Below, in pieces: positions 1 to 8,450 of a stretch of 54,485 nt of DNA (position 1 is the first letter of the stretch; every line of letters starts with the position of its first letter). Position numbers and translations under genes: made by a program. Source of the stretch: Flavobacterium sp. (GTDB lineage: Bacteria > Bacteroidota > Bacteroidia > Flavobacteriales > Flavobacteriaceae); contig NZ_JAQVCH010000015.1 in NCBI RefSeq assembly GCF_028689845.1, forward strand, positions 11,369 to 65,853, in the 5' to 3' direction. The notes beneath the pieces are model-generated. The model ran no database searches. It worked only from the letters and a program-made list of their open reading frames with translations, and was not told the DNA's origin.

Positions 1-1350
1 CTGTTGGTAAAGCCACCCATAGTCCGAAAGCTGGTCCGTTGCTGTTTAGAGAAGGATCTAAAAATCCACTAGCTAGAACCATTAAGGCAGCACCATCTAA
101 ACCTAATGTTGCTAAAGGAGCTTGATAAGAAGCTACTGTTACCGTTCCTGAAGCATCCCGAATGTCTAAAATGTAATCTGCCGTTGGTAACTCTAAATAT
201 CCTCTGAATTCTGGAAAGGAAATATCATCAACCACAGTTCCCGCTGGTACCGAAGTTTCTATCACATCTACAGTTGGTGCATCAGGCGAACCATGATTCA
301 CTAAAACATCGGTATTGGTTTCATTCAAAGCAGCTTCACGACCCATCGCAAACACATTTAAAGCAAAGTTTGGAGCTACAGAGTAACCTGTTGACGATAC
401 AATTCCGTTGGCTACAATAATATACGTTTCTCCATTGGCTAAGGTGGCCGTTAGGTTGTAAATGCTTTCGGCAGCAGAAGTTGAAGAAGCAGGAGCAATA
501 TCTATGCTTAAAGCAACTCCAGCAGGCACATCAATAAATGGTGTGGCAGTTCTAAAAGCAAAGTCGTTTAATAAAAGTTCGTCATTAACATACACATCTA
601 CTGTTGCTGCTGCTAAATCGGGTGAATTATGCACTACTTGTAAACGAGCCATTGGCATTTCTGCCGCAGGTAATGGAATTAATTCACCGCCTGTTGGTAA
701 AGCCACCCATAGTCCGAAAGCTGGTCCGTTGCTGTTTAGAGAAGGATCTAAAAATCCACTAGCTAGAACCATTAAGGCAGCACCATCTAAACCTAATGTT
801 GCTAAAGGAGCTTGATACGAAGCTACTGTTACCGTTCCTGAAGCATCCCGAATGTCTAAAATGTAATCTGCGGTTGGTAACTCTAAATATCCTCTGAATT
901 CTGGAAAAGAAATATCATCAACCACAGTTCCCGCTGGTACCGAAGTTTCAACCACATCAACGGTTGGTGCATCTGGCGAACCATGATTCACTAAAACATC
1001 AGTATTAGTTTCATTCAAGGCAGCTTCACGACCCATTGCATATACATTCAAAGCAAAGTTTGGAGCTACAGAGTAACCTGTTGACGATACAATTCCGTTT
1101 GCTACAATAATATACGTTTCTCCATCGGCTAAATTAGCCGTTAGGTTGTAAATGCTTTCGGCAGCAGAAGTTGAAGAAGCAGGAGCAATGTCTATGCTTA
1201 AAGCAACTCCAGCAGGCACATCAATAAATGGTGTGGCAGTTCTAAAAGCAAAGTCGTTTAATAACAAACCGTTGTTTACATAAACATCAACGGTAGCCGC
1301 AGCTAAATCTGGCGAGTTGTGAATAACTTGTAATCTCGCAGTTTGGGCAA
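1..1350. repeat. Tandem 690-bp repeat inside the DUF4397 gene
   Basis: Base 1 onward realigns with base 691 onward (period 690 bp, 230 codons, no indels). By eye about 21 mismatches occur in 1-572 against 691-1262, many at third codon positions, but about 20 occur in the next 70 bases. The boundary is therefore sharp and sits at the start of each unit in coding direction. The left copy is cut by the window edge, so copy number is unknown. Confidence 0.9.
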
Positions 1351-1408
1351 AACTGATGCTGCTTATTAGCAACATTCCAAGCCAAAAAAGTTTTGTAATT
1401 TCTTTCAT
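1..1408 (-). CDS. Secreted DUF4397-domain repeat protein (partial, C-terminus outside window)
   Basis: The frame opens at ATG 1408 and is still open at base 1, so at least 469 residues are present and the C-terminus is missing. The N-terminus MKEITKLFWLGMLLISSISFAQ is a Sec signal peptide. The mature part consists of units that begin ARLQV(I/V)HNSPDLAAATVDVYVN and contain a second, related half beginning VLVNHGSPDAPTVDV; this pattern is typical of DUF4397 beta-sandwich domains, two per 230-residue unit. Unit one ends and unit two begins near 659-691 on the plus strand. The role of DUF4397 is not established; surface or secreted location is inferred, and a T9SS sorting domain would be expected at the missing C-terminus. 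No partner gene is visible on this side. Confidence 0.85.
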   Translation of the reverse strand, partial: MKEITKLFWLGMLLISSISFAQTARLQVIHNSPDLAAATVDVYVNNGLLLNDFAFRTATPFIDVPAGVALSIDIAPASSTSAAESIYNLTANLADGETYIIVANGIVSSTGYSVAPNFALNVYAMGREAALNETNTDVLVNHGSPDAPTVDVVETSVPAGTVVDDISFPEFRGYLELPTADYILDIRDASGTVTVASYQAPLATLGLDGAALMVLASGFLDPSLNSNGPAFGLWVALPTGGELIPLPAAEMPMARLQVVHNSPDLAAATVDVYVNDELLLNDFAFRTATPFIDVPAGVALSIDIAPASSTSAAESIYNLTATLANGETYIIVANGIVSSTGYSVAPNFALNVFAMGREAALNETNTDVLVNHGSPDAPTVDVIETSVPAGTVVDDISFPEFRGYLELPTADYILDIRDASGTVTVASYQAPLATLGLDGAALMVLASGFLDPSLNSNGPAFGLWVALPT

Positions 1409-1853
1409 AATTATAATGCTTTTTGTTTAACGATATAAAGATAAAGATAAACAAAATATTATTTTAACATTTTAACGTAAAATTAATAGTTTTTAACATA
1501 TATTTTAGAATTGTAATATGTTGTAATTCAGCATCATAGATAGTTTAGTGTCAATTTTAATTGAGATTGGAGTTAGTTTAGCGTTAAACGAATGTCTAAT
1601 TATTTGAATAAAAAGTTAAACAAAATTTAATTAATACATTTGATTTTCATCGCTAGCCCCTATTATATCTACTTTTAAATTATAATCTATATTGAATTCA
1701 TTTATACATTTTAACGATTATTTTTAGCATTTTATAGTTTATACTAGGAAAATTACGAGAGAAAGTCATAACTTTCAACACTTTTTATAAAGTACTTGCA
1801 TGTAGCCCCAAATTCTACATCCAATTTTTTAATGAAAATATTAAGGTTGTATC
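1409..1853. other. AT-rich intergenic region
   Basis: This 445-bp gap separates the minus-strand DUF4397 gene from the plus-strand gene at 1854. It must hold the promoter of the DUF4397 gene. Near 1450-1460 the minus strand reads TAATATTTTG, close to the TAnnTTTG box but with imperfect spacing. I see no tRNA fold, no strong hairpin and no protein-like frame in it. Confidence 0.6.
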
Positions 1854-2342
1854 ATGACGCCTGAAGAAAAATTGAATATTATTAACCGTTTAAATGCTCT
1901 AGAATTTCAACAGAAAAAAAATCTAGATGAATTAGGAGCTTTAAAAAAATACCTCGAAGAAAATCCTAAACTTCTTAAGTCTTGGGATGATTTAGGCGAG
2001 GTAAGTGGCTTTTATGTGGATAGCTTTTCAAAAGTTGAATCCTATGAAAATCGTCCTGTAAATGAAGAAAACCGAAATGTTTTTGCGACAGAAAACCAAG
2101 CCAAAGCCAGTTTAGCCAAAGCTCAATTGAGTCAGTTATTAAAATCGTTTTTTGGAGGTTGGAATCCTCACTTAGATAATTATGCTATTTTTCCACAAAT
2201 TAATGACAATGTTATTACTCCTTATATTGGGATTTCAATTTTGCCACAATTTTTAGCTTTTCGTTCTCGAGAAAAAGCAATGCTCTTTTATCAACAACAT
2301 GAAGCATTAATTCAAGACTATTGGTCTGAGTTTTTAATCTAA
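1854..2342 (+). CDS. Hypothetical protein, 162 aa
   Basis: I do not recognise a named family. Residues 1-45 are a charged, probably helical segment (EEKLNIINRLNALEFQQKKN), followed by a polar middle. The last 60 residues carry GGWNPHLDNYAIFP, then PQFLAFRSREKAMLFYQQHE and a C-terminal W. That layout (a GW-P-x-Y strand, then a FLAF strand and a helix with a terminal Trp) resembles a C-terminal module seen in small proteins of Bacteroidota phages and accessory regions; this is recollection, not a search. There is no signal peptide or membrane segment. It lies after a long AT-rich gap and 35 bp before the dipeptidase gene. Confidence 0.7.
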   Translation: MTPEEKLNIINRLNALEFQQKKNLDELGALKKYLEENPKLLKSWDDLGEVSGFYVDSFSKVESYENRPVNEENRNVFATENQAKASLAKAQLSQLLKSFFGGWNPHLDNYAIFPQINDNVITPYIGISILPQFLAFRSREKAMLFYQQHEALIQDYWSEFLI

Positions 2343-2377
2343 TTTTTTATTATATTTATAGGATAAAACTAGGTTTC

Positions 2378-3016
2378 ATGCGTTTTTTCATTCTCTTATT
2401 TATTTTTTTCTTTCATTTTGGCTTTGCTCAAGAAGTTTCAATTCAGTCGAAAGAAGTTTTAACTGTTCACGATACTACTTTTGTTAATCTAAAAGACTAT
2501 TCTTCTGATTTTGTCTTGGATATGCGATACGCAACCGAAAATAATTTTTTAAATGCTAAAGTTTATGAGTGTGCCGAATGTTATTTGCGTTTTAAAACAG
2601 TAAAAAAACTGATTGAAGCTAACGAAAAGTTCATGAAATTAGGTTACCGAATCAAACTTTTTGATTGTTATCGTCCATTGGATATTCAAAAGAAAATGTG
2701 GGCAATCGTTTCCAATCCAATTTATGTCGCCGATCCTAAAAAAGGTTCGATTCACAACCGTGGGTGTGCAGTTGATATTACATTGGTTGATGAAAAAGGA
2801 GTTGAATTAGATATGGGAACTGGTTTTGATCATTTTGGAATTGAAGCGGCACATCCATACCAAGATTTATCCGAACGCGTATTAGCCAATAGAAAACTAT
2901 TAAAATCTGTGATGGAAAGTAGTTCTTTTAAAACCTTTGCTTCCGAATGGTGGCATTATGATTTAATCACCAAAGAGAAAGACGCTGTTTCTAATTTTAG
3001 ATGGAATTGCAACTAA
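2378..3016 (+). CDS. D-alanyl-D-alanine dipeptidase (VanX/DdpX-like, peptidase M15D)
   Basis: The enzyme cleaves D-Ala-D-Ala dipeptide in the periplasm. A signal peptide (MRFFILLFIFFFHFGFAQ) precedes a 190-residue domain with M15 zinc-site signatures: SIHNRGCAVDITL (SxHxxGxAxD, giving a zinc His and Asp) and SEWWHYD (ExxWH, catalytic Glu and zinc His). CYRPLDIQKKMW matches the conserved YRP segment with its Arg. Length of 212 aa is normal for VanX-type enzymes. There are no vanH, vanA or vanRS genes nearby, so peptidoglycan recycling or turnover is more likely than glycopeptide resistance. The stop at 3014-3016 directly abuts the stop of the convergent gene. Confidence 0.88.
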   Translation: MRFFILLFIFFFHFGFAQEVSIQSKEVLTVHDTTFVNLKDYSSDFVLDMRYATENNFLNAKVYECAECYLRFKTVKKLIEANEKFMKLGYRIKLFDCYRPLDIQKKMWAIVSNPIYVADPKKGSIHNRGCAVDITLVDEKGVELDMGTGFDHFGIEAAHPYQDLSERVLANRKLLKSVMESSSFKTFASEWWHYDLITKEKDAVSNFRWNCN

Positions 3017-3580
3017 TTAATTAACGCAATGCAAATAGTCTACAAAATAATTTGCAGGTTTGATGGTTTCATTTAAAAGTTCAGATTGAAATTCTTCTCG
3101 GATAAGATAATCAACAGTTTCTGTACTGTATTTTACTCGCATTAAGGCAATTGGGCTTGCTTTTAATTCTTCGATAGTATTGATTAAGAAGAGAAAATTT
3201 GCAGATAAAACCCGTACATTTTTATCTTCATTTCTAAAGAAAGTACCACAATTTTCAACATTATTATGCACTAACGTGATGATTTTTCCATTTTCTAATT
3301 GAAAATAAAGTTTAGCAGAAGGATCGACACAATAGGCTCTACTAAAATCGCTATTTTTTTGTAATAATTGATAGTTTAAAACAGGCGTTCCGTTATCGAC
3401 TGATAACGAAAAAAAGATATAATTTTCATTGTTTCCAAATCGTTTTTCAAACATTAAAAATTCTTTCGTAGTTTTTAAAGTTCCTAAGCTATCCGTCACT
3501 TCAACTGTATATTCACAGTTTTTTTGAGCATTAAATGAGATTGAAAACAATAAAAGAAAAGTAAAAACAATAAATTTCAT
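3017..3580 (-). CDS. Secreted hypothetical protein, 187 aa
   Basis: I chose ATG 3580 because it starts the signal peptide MKFIVFTFLLLFSISFNA; the frame extends 8 codons further upstream but that extension overlaps the preceding gene. The mature protein (about 168 aa) has strand-like alternation and four cysteines (NCEYTV, YCVDPS, NCGTFF, HCVN) that could form disulfides. No family is recognised. It is the last gene of the tsaD operon, 5 bp after the methyltransferase stop, and its stop touches that of the dipeptidase gene without a terminator between. Confidence 0.75.
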   Translation of the reverse strand: MKFIVFTFLLLFSISFNAQKNCEYTVEVTDSLGTLKTTKEFLMFEKRFGNNENYIFFSLSVDNGTPVLNYQLLQKNSDFSRAYCVDPSAKLYFQLENGKIITLVHNNVENCGTFFRNEDKNVRVLSANFLFLINTIEELKASPIALMRVKYSTETVDYLIREEFQSELLNETIKPANYFVDYLHCVN

Positions 3581-3585
3581 GGGGC

Positions 3586-4779
3586 TTATTTTATTTTTTT
3601 GCAAAGTAAAACAATTTTTTGATTATTTAAATCGGTTGCGAAGAAACAATATAAATCGCCACCATCTTTAATTTTCCATTTTTTTCGAATATGCTCTACC
3701 GTTTCCGGAAAATTTCGGGTAGTAATATTCGCTTTTTGATTTTCTAAAAGACGTTTCATATTCGTTTTTGAATAGTCTATTTTCTGTTGAATTTCAAAAA
3801 TCCTACCACAAAAATCCATAATTTTATCAGAAGTATATAAATGGGTTTGGGAATGCAATTTCAAAACCGGATAATGTTTTGCAATTTCACTAAAACCACC
3901 TGATTTCATAACTGCCGCATTGGGTTCAAATAAATAGGTAAGCGGTTCACTAAAAGTAACTTCGAATTTGTTTTTGGTCATTTCAAAGTCAAAATGTTCC
4001 TTTCCTTTTTTAGAAATGTTGACTGTTTTAATCATCGGATTACCACTAAAATCGTGATGGATTTCCCAAAGTAATTCTTTCACTTCGTTTTCAACGGCCA
4101 CAATGTGAATAGCTGCTACGTTTTTTAATTCTTGTAAACCAACAGTTAAATCTAATAAAGGAGCCGTTTTGATAAGTATTCTTAAACTAAATTGGAAATA
4201 AAAATTCAGTAATTCGGGTACATTGGGCTCGCAATCACGCAATAGAAAAACTTTTCCTTTCGATTCATTTCTTCGTGAAGGATCAATATAAATCCAATCA
4301 AATGTAGTTTGTAAATTTTCTAAAATACGTTCACTTTCTCCCGAAAGACAAGTGATATTGGTTACTTGTAGTTGGTTATAATTATGCAAAACACGTTTTG
4401 AAAGGCTTGCTTCGTGCTCGCAATGAACTACTTTTTCAAAATGCTTTGCAAAATAAAACGCATCGACACCATAACCGCCAGTTAAATCAATTAGCGTTTT
4501 ACCAAAAATTAAACTGGCTTTATAATCGGCTGTAATTTCTGAAGAAGTTTGTTCTACCGAAACTTTACTTGGGTAAATTATTTTTGGTGTTTTAAACCAC
4601 GTGGGCAACTTTTCTTTCGCTTTGGTTTTGGCTTCTATCTGTTGTAAAATTTGTCTCCAATCAAACGTTGGAAAAGGATTTTTTTGTAACGCTAAAGTTG
4701 AAATCGATTGACCAACCTGCTGTGAAATAAATGTTTGAATGTCATCATTTAGTAGGCGTTTCCAATCTTCCAAAGCCAT
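3586..4779 (-). CDS. THUMP-like-domain class I SAM-dependent methyltransferase
   Basis: The 397-aa cytoplasmic protein has an N-terminal helical part, a Rossmann methyltransferase core starting with the SAM-binding motif LIDLTGGYGVDAFYFA (about residues 95-110) and a later WIYIDPSRR motif (catalytic-loop type DPPR/DPSR, about 160-170). The C-terminal third (to KKWKIKDGGDLYCFF) matches what is annotated in Bacteroidota as a THUMP-like domain, which suggests an RNA substrate. The actual target is unknown. It lies in the operon 3 bp after the AI-2E gene, with rsmE and tsaD upstream, consistent with RNA modification. Confidence 0.82.
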   Translation of the reverse strand: MALEDWKRLLNDDIQTFISQQVGQSISTLALQKNPFPTFDWRQILQQIEAKTKAKEKLPTWFKTPKIIYPSKVSVEQTSSEITADYKASLIFGKTLIDLTGGYGVDAFYFAKHFEKVVHCEHEASLSKRVLHNYNQLQVTNITCLSGESERILENLQTTFDWIYIDPSRRNESKGKVFLLRDCEPNVPELLNFYFQFSLRILIKTAPLLDLTVGLQELKNVAAIHIVAVENEVKELLWEIHHDFSGNPMIKTVNISKKGKEHFDFEMTKNKFEVTFSEPLTYLFEPNAAVMKSGGFSEIAKHYPVLKLHSQTHLYTSDKIMDFCGRIFEIQQKIDYSKTNMKRLLENQKANITTRNFPETVEHIRKKWKIKDGGDLYCFFATDLNNQKIVLLCKKIK

Positions 4780-4782
4780 ATG

Positions 4783-5871
4783 CTATAAGTTTTTTGTGAT
4801 CAATTGAACAACTTTATTGTTCGGAAAAAACTCTTTACCTATTACTTTAATAATGGTATATAAAGGTACCGCGATAATCATTCCCACTATTCCAGAGATA
4901 AAACCAGCAGTTAAAATCACTAAAAAAATTTCTAACGGATGCGATTTGGTACTGTTCGAAAAAATTAAGGGTTGGTTCACATTATTATCAATAAGTTGGA
5001 CCACAAAAAAAGCGATCAGTAAATAGATTGTAGATGGTAACATGGTCGTTTGAAAATCATCGCCAATATGTCCAATCATCGAAAGTAAAGCAGCTAAAAA
5101 AGAAGCTATTAACGGGCCGATGTACGGAATAATATTTAGAATGGCACATAAAAAAGCAATAATCAAAGCATTATTGATACCAAAAATTAACAGGACGATA
5201 AAATACAACACAAAAACTATGAAAAGTTGGAGTAATAATCCGATGAAATAACGAGAAAGCAAAACATTGATTTTATGGATAGAATTCAAGGTTTCTTCTT
5301 CGTGACTATCTGGAATGATGGTTTTTGCACCAGCAATAAAAATAATTTTATCTTTTAAGAAGAAAAAAGTAATGAATAAAATTGAAGCAACAGCCATTCC
5401 GAAGGAACTTAACGTACCCAATAAACCATTAAAAAAAGCAGGAACTAAATTAATATTTAAAATAGATTTAGTTTTAAACTCTTTTAATAATTCTTCTGTT
5501 TTAAAACCTCTTTCACTTAAGAATAAGTTGATATCGGTATATATAAAAGTAATTTTTTCCTGAATAGCGTCGGTATTCAACAAGGATAAACTTGCTGCCT
5601 GTGACGAAATTAGCGGGATGAACATGAGCACAAATAAGCCCATGACCAAAATTAAAATTATAAAGGTAGTAATCACAGCCCAAACAGTATTAAACTTACA
5701 TTTATTTCGCAAAAATTCTACTAATGGATTTAAAATAAGTGCGAGAATGAGAGATAGTACTAAGTATAATAGAACGGTTTGAATTGAAAAGATAAAAAGC
5801 AATACCAGAGCAATCAAGACTAATTTTCCAATTGCTTTTAAAATACCAACACTTATTATTTTTGAAGTCAT
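4783..5871 (-). CDS. AI-2E family transporter (TqsA/YdiK-like permease)
   Basis: This 362-aa integral membrane protein has about eight hydrophobic segments. It has the typical order of the family: two or three N-terminal helices (VLIALVLLFIFSIQTVLLYLV), a soluble loop, then the conserved C-terminal block with NIIPYIGPLIAS, QLIDNNVNQPLIF and GIVGMIIAVPLYTIIKV. The GPxIAS and DNxVQPxI signatures are diagnostic of the AI-2E/UPF0118 family. Substrates are poorly defined; Na+/H+ antiport and signal-molecule export have both been reported for relatives. It is mid-operon. Confidence 0.9.
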   Translation of the reverse strand: MTSKIISVGILKAIGKLVLIALVLLFIFSIQTVLLYLVLSLILALILNPLVEFLRNKCKFNTVWAVITTFIILILVMGLFVLMFIPLISSQAASLSLLNTDAIQEKITFIYTDINLFLSERGFKTEELLKEFKTKSILNINLVPAFFNGLLGTLSSFGMAVASILFITFFFLKDKIIFIAGAKTIIPDSHEEETLNSIHKINVLLSRYFIGLLLQLFIVFVLYFIVLLIFGINNALIIAFLCAILNIIPYIGPLIASFLAALLSMIGHIGDDFQTTMLPSTIYLLIAFFVVQLIDNNVNQPLIFSNSTKSHPLEIFLVILTAGFISGIVGMIIAVPLYTIIKVIGKEFFPNNKVVQLITKNL

Positions 5872-5893
5872 ACAAAATTATTTAGATAAAAAA

Positions 5894-6535
5894 CTAATTT
5901 GAAAAAACGTAGTTAATCATATTTGCACCCATTTTTAGTGCCTTTTCACGAACTTCTTTCGGGTCATGATGAACTTCTTCATCTTCCCAACCATCACCTA
6001 AATCCGATTCAAAAGTGTAGAATAAAGCTAAGCGTCCCTCAATAAAAATCCCGAAAGCTTGCGGACGATTATTTTCATGTTCATGGATTTTAGGCAAACC
6101 ACTTGGAAAATTAAAAGGTTTTTGAAAAATGACATTATTGGAGGGTATCTCGACCAAATCATTGTTTGGGAAAAGTTTTTTTATTTCTTTTCGAATGTAT
6201 TTATCCATTCCAAAATTATCATCAATATGTAAAAAACCACCAGCAGAAAGATAATTTCGTAAATTAATTAATTCAGTAGCAGAAAAAGTAACATTTCCAT
6301 GTCCCGTCATGTGCACAAAAGGATAAGAAAACAAATCAGGGCTTCCGGGTTCTACAGTGACTGGCTTAAGTGTTAATTTGGTTTGAATTGTTTGGTTGCA
6401 AAATTTAATTAAATTAGGCAAGGAAGTAGGATTGGCATACCAATCGCCACCACCGCTGTATTTTAATAGAGCAATTTCTTGTGCTTGGAGTAAAAAACCC
6501 AAAAAAAGCAATGTAGTTATAAACACTTTTTTCAT
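5894..6535 (-). CDS. Secreted DUF4159 domain protein
   Basis: A signal peptide (MKKVFITTLLFLGFLLQAQ) is followed by a DUF4159 domain of about 190 aa, recognised by YSGGGDWYANPTSLPNL, HMTGHGNVTFS, GGFLHIDDNFGMD and FYTFESDLGDGWED. DUF4159 has a flavodoxin/GATase-like fold with no established reaction; in Bacteroidota it is normally found near tsaD and rsmE as here. The protein is probably periplasmic. It lies 9 bp downstream of rsmE in the operon. Confidence 0.88.
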   Translation of the reverse strand: MKKVFITTLLFLGFLLQAQEIALLKYSGGGDWYANPTSLPNLIKFCNQTIQTKLTLKPVTVEPGSPDLFSYPFVHMTGHGNVTFSATELINLRNYLSAGGFLHIDDNFGMDKYIRKEIKKLFPNNDLVEIPSNNVIFQKPFNFPSGLPKIHEHENNRPQAFGIFIEGRLALFYTFESDLGDGWEDEEVHHDPKEVREKALKMGANMINYVFSN

Positions 6536-6544
6536 AAAATACGG

Positions 6545-7249
6545 TTATTCGTTTTCGTATACTACTGAATGACAAGCGACTAATGCTGCCGTTTCTGTTC
6601 GTAAGCGAGTTGCTCCCAAAGATAAAGGAATATATTGATTTTCAAGAGCCATTTTGATTTCTGAAGAAGAAAAATCACCTTCAGGACCAATTAAAATTGT
6701 TACATTTTCAGCTTTCTTTAAGCTTTCTTTCAATGTTTTTTTATGTTCTTCTTCACAATGAGCTATAAACTTTTGTCCACTTATTTCTTTTTGGATAAAT
6801 GATTTAAAAGCAATCGGTTCGTTCAAAATAGGTAAAAAGTACTGATTGGACTGCTTCATCGCTGAAAGTATGATTTTATCAAACCGTTCCGTTTTAATCA
6901 CTTTTCGTTCTGAATTTTCACAAATAATAGGCGTGATTTCATGAATTCCAATTTCTGTAGCTTTTTCTAAAAACCACTCAAATCGCTCATTCATTTTGGT
7001 AGGAGCAACTACTAAATGTAAGTGATAGGCGGGTTTTATTTGAGCTTCAAAAGACAAAATTTTGACCGTACATTTTGTATCAGAAGCCAAGATCATTTCT
7101 GTTTTAAAACATAAACCTAATCCGTTGGTAACAAATAGTATATCGCCTTCTTTCTTACGTAAAACTTTATGAATATGTTTGCTTTCTTCTTTATCAAAAG
7201 AAAACGACTGACTATCCTGGTCAATGGCTTGAAAATAAAATAACTGCAT
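6545..7249 (-). CDS. rsmE: 16S rRNA (uracil-1498-N3)-methyltransferase
   Basis: RsmE methylates U1498 of 16S rRNA in the 30S subunit. The 234-aa length is typical. The N-terminal PUA-like part contains HIHKVLRKKEGD (H-x-x-x-VLR signature) and the SPOUT domain ends with the trefoil-knot motif ILIGPEGDFSSSEI and LSLGATRLRTETAA, both hallmark residues for SAM binding. The start codon overlaps the tsaD stop by one base, so translation of the two genes is probably coupled. Confidence 0.96.
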   Translation of the reverse strand: MQLFYFQAIDQDSQSFSFDKEESKHIHKVLRKKEGDILFVTNGLGLCFKTEMILASDTKCTVKILSFEAQIKPAYHLHLVVAPTKMNERFEWFLEKATEIGIHEITPIICENSERKVIKTERFDKIILSAMKQSNQYFLPILNEPIAFKSFIQKEISGQKFIAHCEEEHKKTLKESLKKAENVTILIGPEGDFSSSEIKMALENQYIPLSLGATRLRTETAALVACHSVVYENE

Positions 7250-8271
7250 TAAAATTCAATTCTAGCTTTTGAAACAACCGTAGCCGATTCAAAAAGTTGG
7301 TGTTTATATTTTTGATAACCCACTATACCAATCATCGCCGCATTGTCGGTTGTATATTCAAATTTAGGAATAAATGTTTTCCAATTGTATTTTTGTTCAG
7401 CATCTTTTAAGGTAGCTCGAATTCCAGAATTTGCCGAGACACCTCCACCAATTGCAATTTGTGTGATACCCGTTTCCGCAACGGCCATTTTGAGTTTGTC
7501 CATTAAGATTTTAATAATGGTATGTTGCACGGAAGCACAAATGTCCGCTTTGTTTTCTTCAATAAAATTAGGGTTTTGAGCTACATTTTTTTGAATAAAA
7601 TATAAAATTTGGGTTTTTAACCCCGAAAAACTAAAATTCAAACCAGGCACTTTTGGACTCGTAAAGGCAAATGCTTTTGGGTTGCCTTGTTTTGATAATT
7701 GGTCTATTAAAGGACCGCCAGGATAGGGAAGGCCTAGAATTTTAGCAGTTTTGTCAAAAGCTTCACCTACCGCATCATCGGTTGTTTCACCAATGATTTC
7801 CATGTCGAAAAAATCACTCACTTTCACAATTTGTGTGTGTCCACCCGAAATCGTTAACGCTAAAAAAGGAAAAGTGGGTTTGTCAAAACCTTCCTCGTCA
7901 ATAAAATGAGCTAAAATGTGCGCATGCATGTGATTCACCGCCAATAAAGGAATTCCTAAAGCCATTGAAAAAGATTTGGCGAATGAACTTCCCACCAATA
8001 AAGAACCCATTAAGCCTGGACCTTGCGTAAAGGCAACGCCATGCAATTGGTCTTTTGTAATTCCCGCTTTTTTTAATGCTAATTCTACCACCGGAATAAT
8101 ATTTTGTTGGTGTGCACGTGAAGCTAATTCGGGCACAACACCACCATATTCCTCGTGAATTCGCTGGTTGGCCACCACATTAGATAATACGACATCGTTT
8201 TTTAGTACAGCTGCTGCGGTATCATCGCACGAACTTTCAATCGATAAAATAAAAATAGGATTTTTAGTCAT
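7249..8271 (-). CDS. tsaD: tRNA N6-adenosine threonylcarbamoyltransferase TsaD
   Basis: TsaD transfers threonylcarbamoyl to A37 of ANN-decoding tRNAs, working with TsaB, TsaC and TsaE, which are not in this window. Visible signatures are ILSIESSCDDT at the N-terminus, the metal-binding VNHMHAHIL, LTISGGHTQIV, and AIGGGVSANSGIR near the C-terminus, all of the ASKHA fold. I start at ATG 8271 (340 aa) because homologues begin shortly before LSIESSCDD; a longer frame starts at 8307. First gene of the leftward operon. Confidence 0.96.
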   Translation of the reverse strand: MTKNPIFILSIESSCDDTAAAVLKNDVVLSNVVANQRIHEEYGGVVPELASRAHQQNIIPVVELALKKAGITKDQLHGVAFTQGPGLMGSLLVGSSFAKSFSMALGIPLLAVNHMHAHILAHFIDEEGFDKPTFPFLALTISGGHTQIVKVSDFFDMEIIGETTDDAVGEAFDKTAKILGLPYPGGPLIDQLSKQGNPKAFAFTSPKVPGLNFSFSGLKTQILYFIQKNVAQNPNFIEENKADICASVQHTIIKILMDKLKMAVAETGITQIAIGGGVSANSGIRATLKDAEQKYNWKTFIPKFEYTTDNAAMIGIVGYQKYKHQLFESATVVSKARIEF

Positions 8272-8450
8272 AGAAAGGCATGAATTTTGAAGTATATTTG
8301 TTTCCAATAATTTAGCGACTTAGAAAGTATTTTTCTTTGTTAAAATTAATTATTTTTGTTTTCCGTAAAAGTACACTTTTACAAATAATGCTACAAATTT
8401 ATAATAGTTAGGATATCAGAAAATTTAAAAAAATAGTACTACGAATTTTA

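Noticed and set aside
462..815. Plus-strand open frame of 117 codons within the DUF4397 repeat
   Set aside because: It is antisense to the repeat protein, follows its codon pattern in reverse and has no own start region.
2378..3016. Vancomycin-resistance gene vanX
   Set aside because: No vanH, vanA, vanR or vanS genes nearby; the ddl in this window is an ordinary D-Ala-D-Ala ligase. A murein-turnover dipeptidase is the simpler reading.
8293..8300. TATATTTG as tamB promoter
   Set aside because: No -33 box at fitting distance and more than 110 bases from the likely tamB start; AT-rich sequence gives such boxes by chance.
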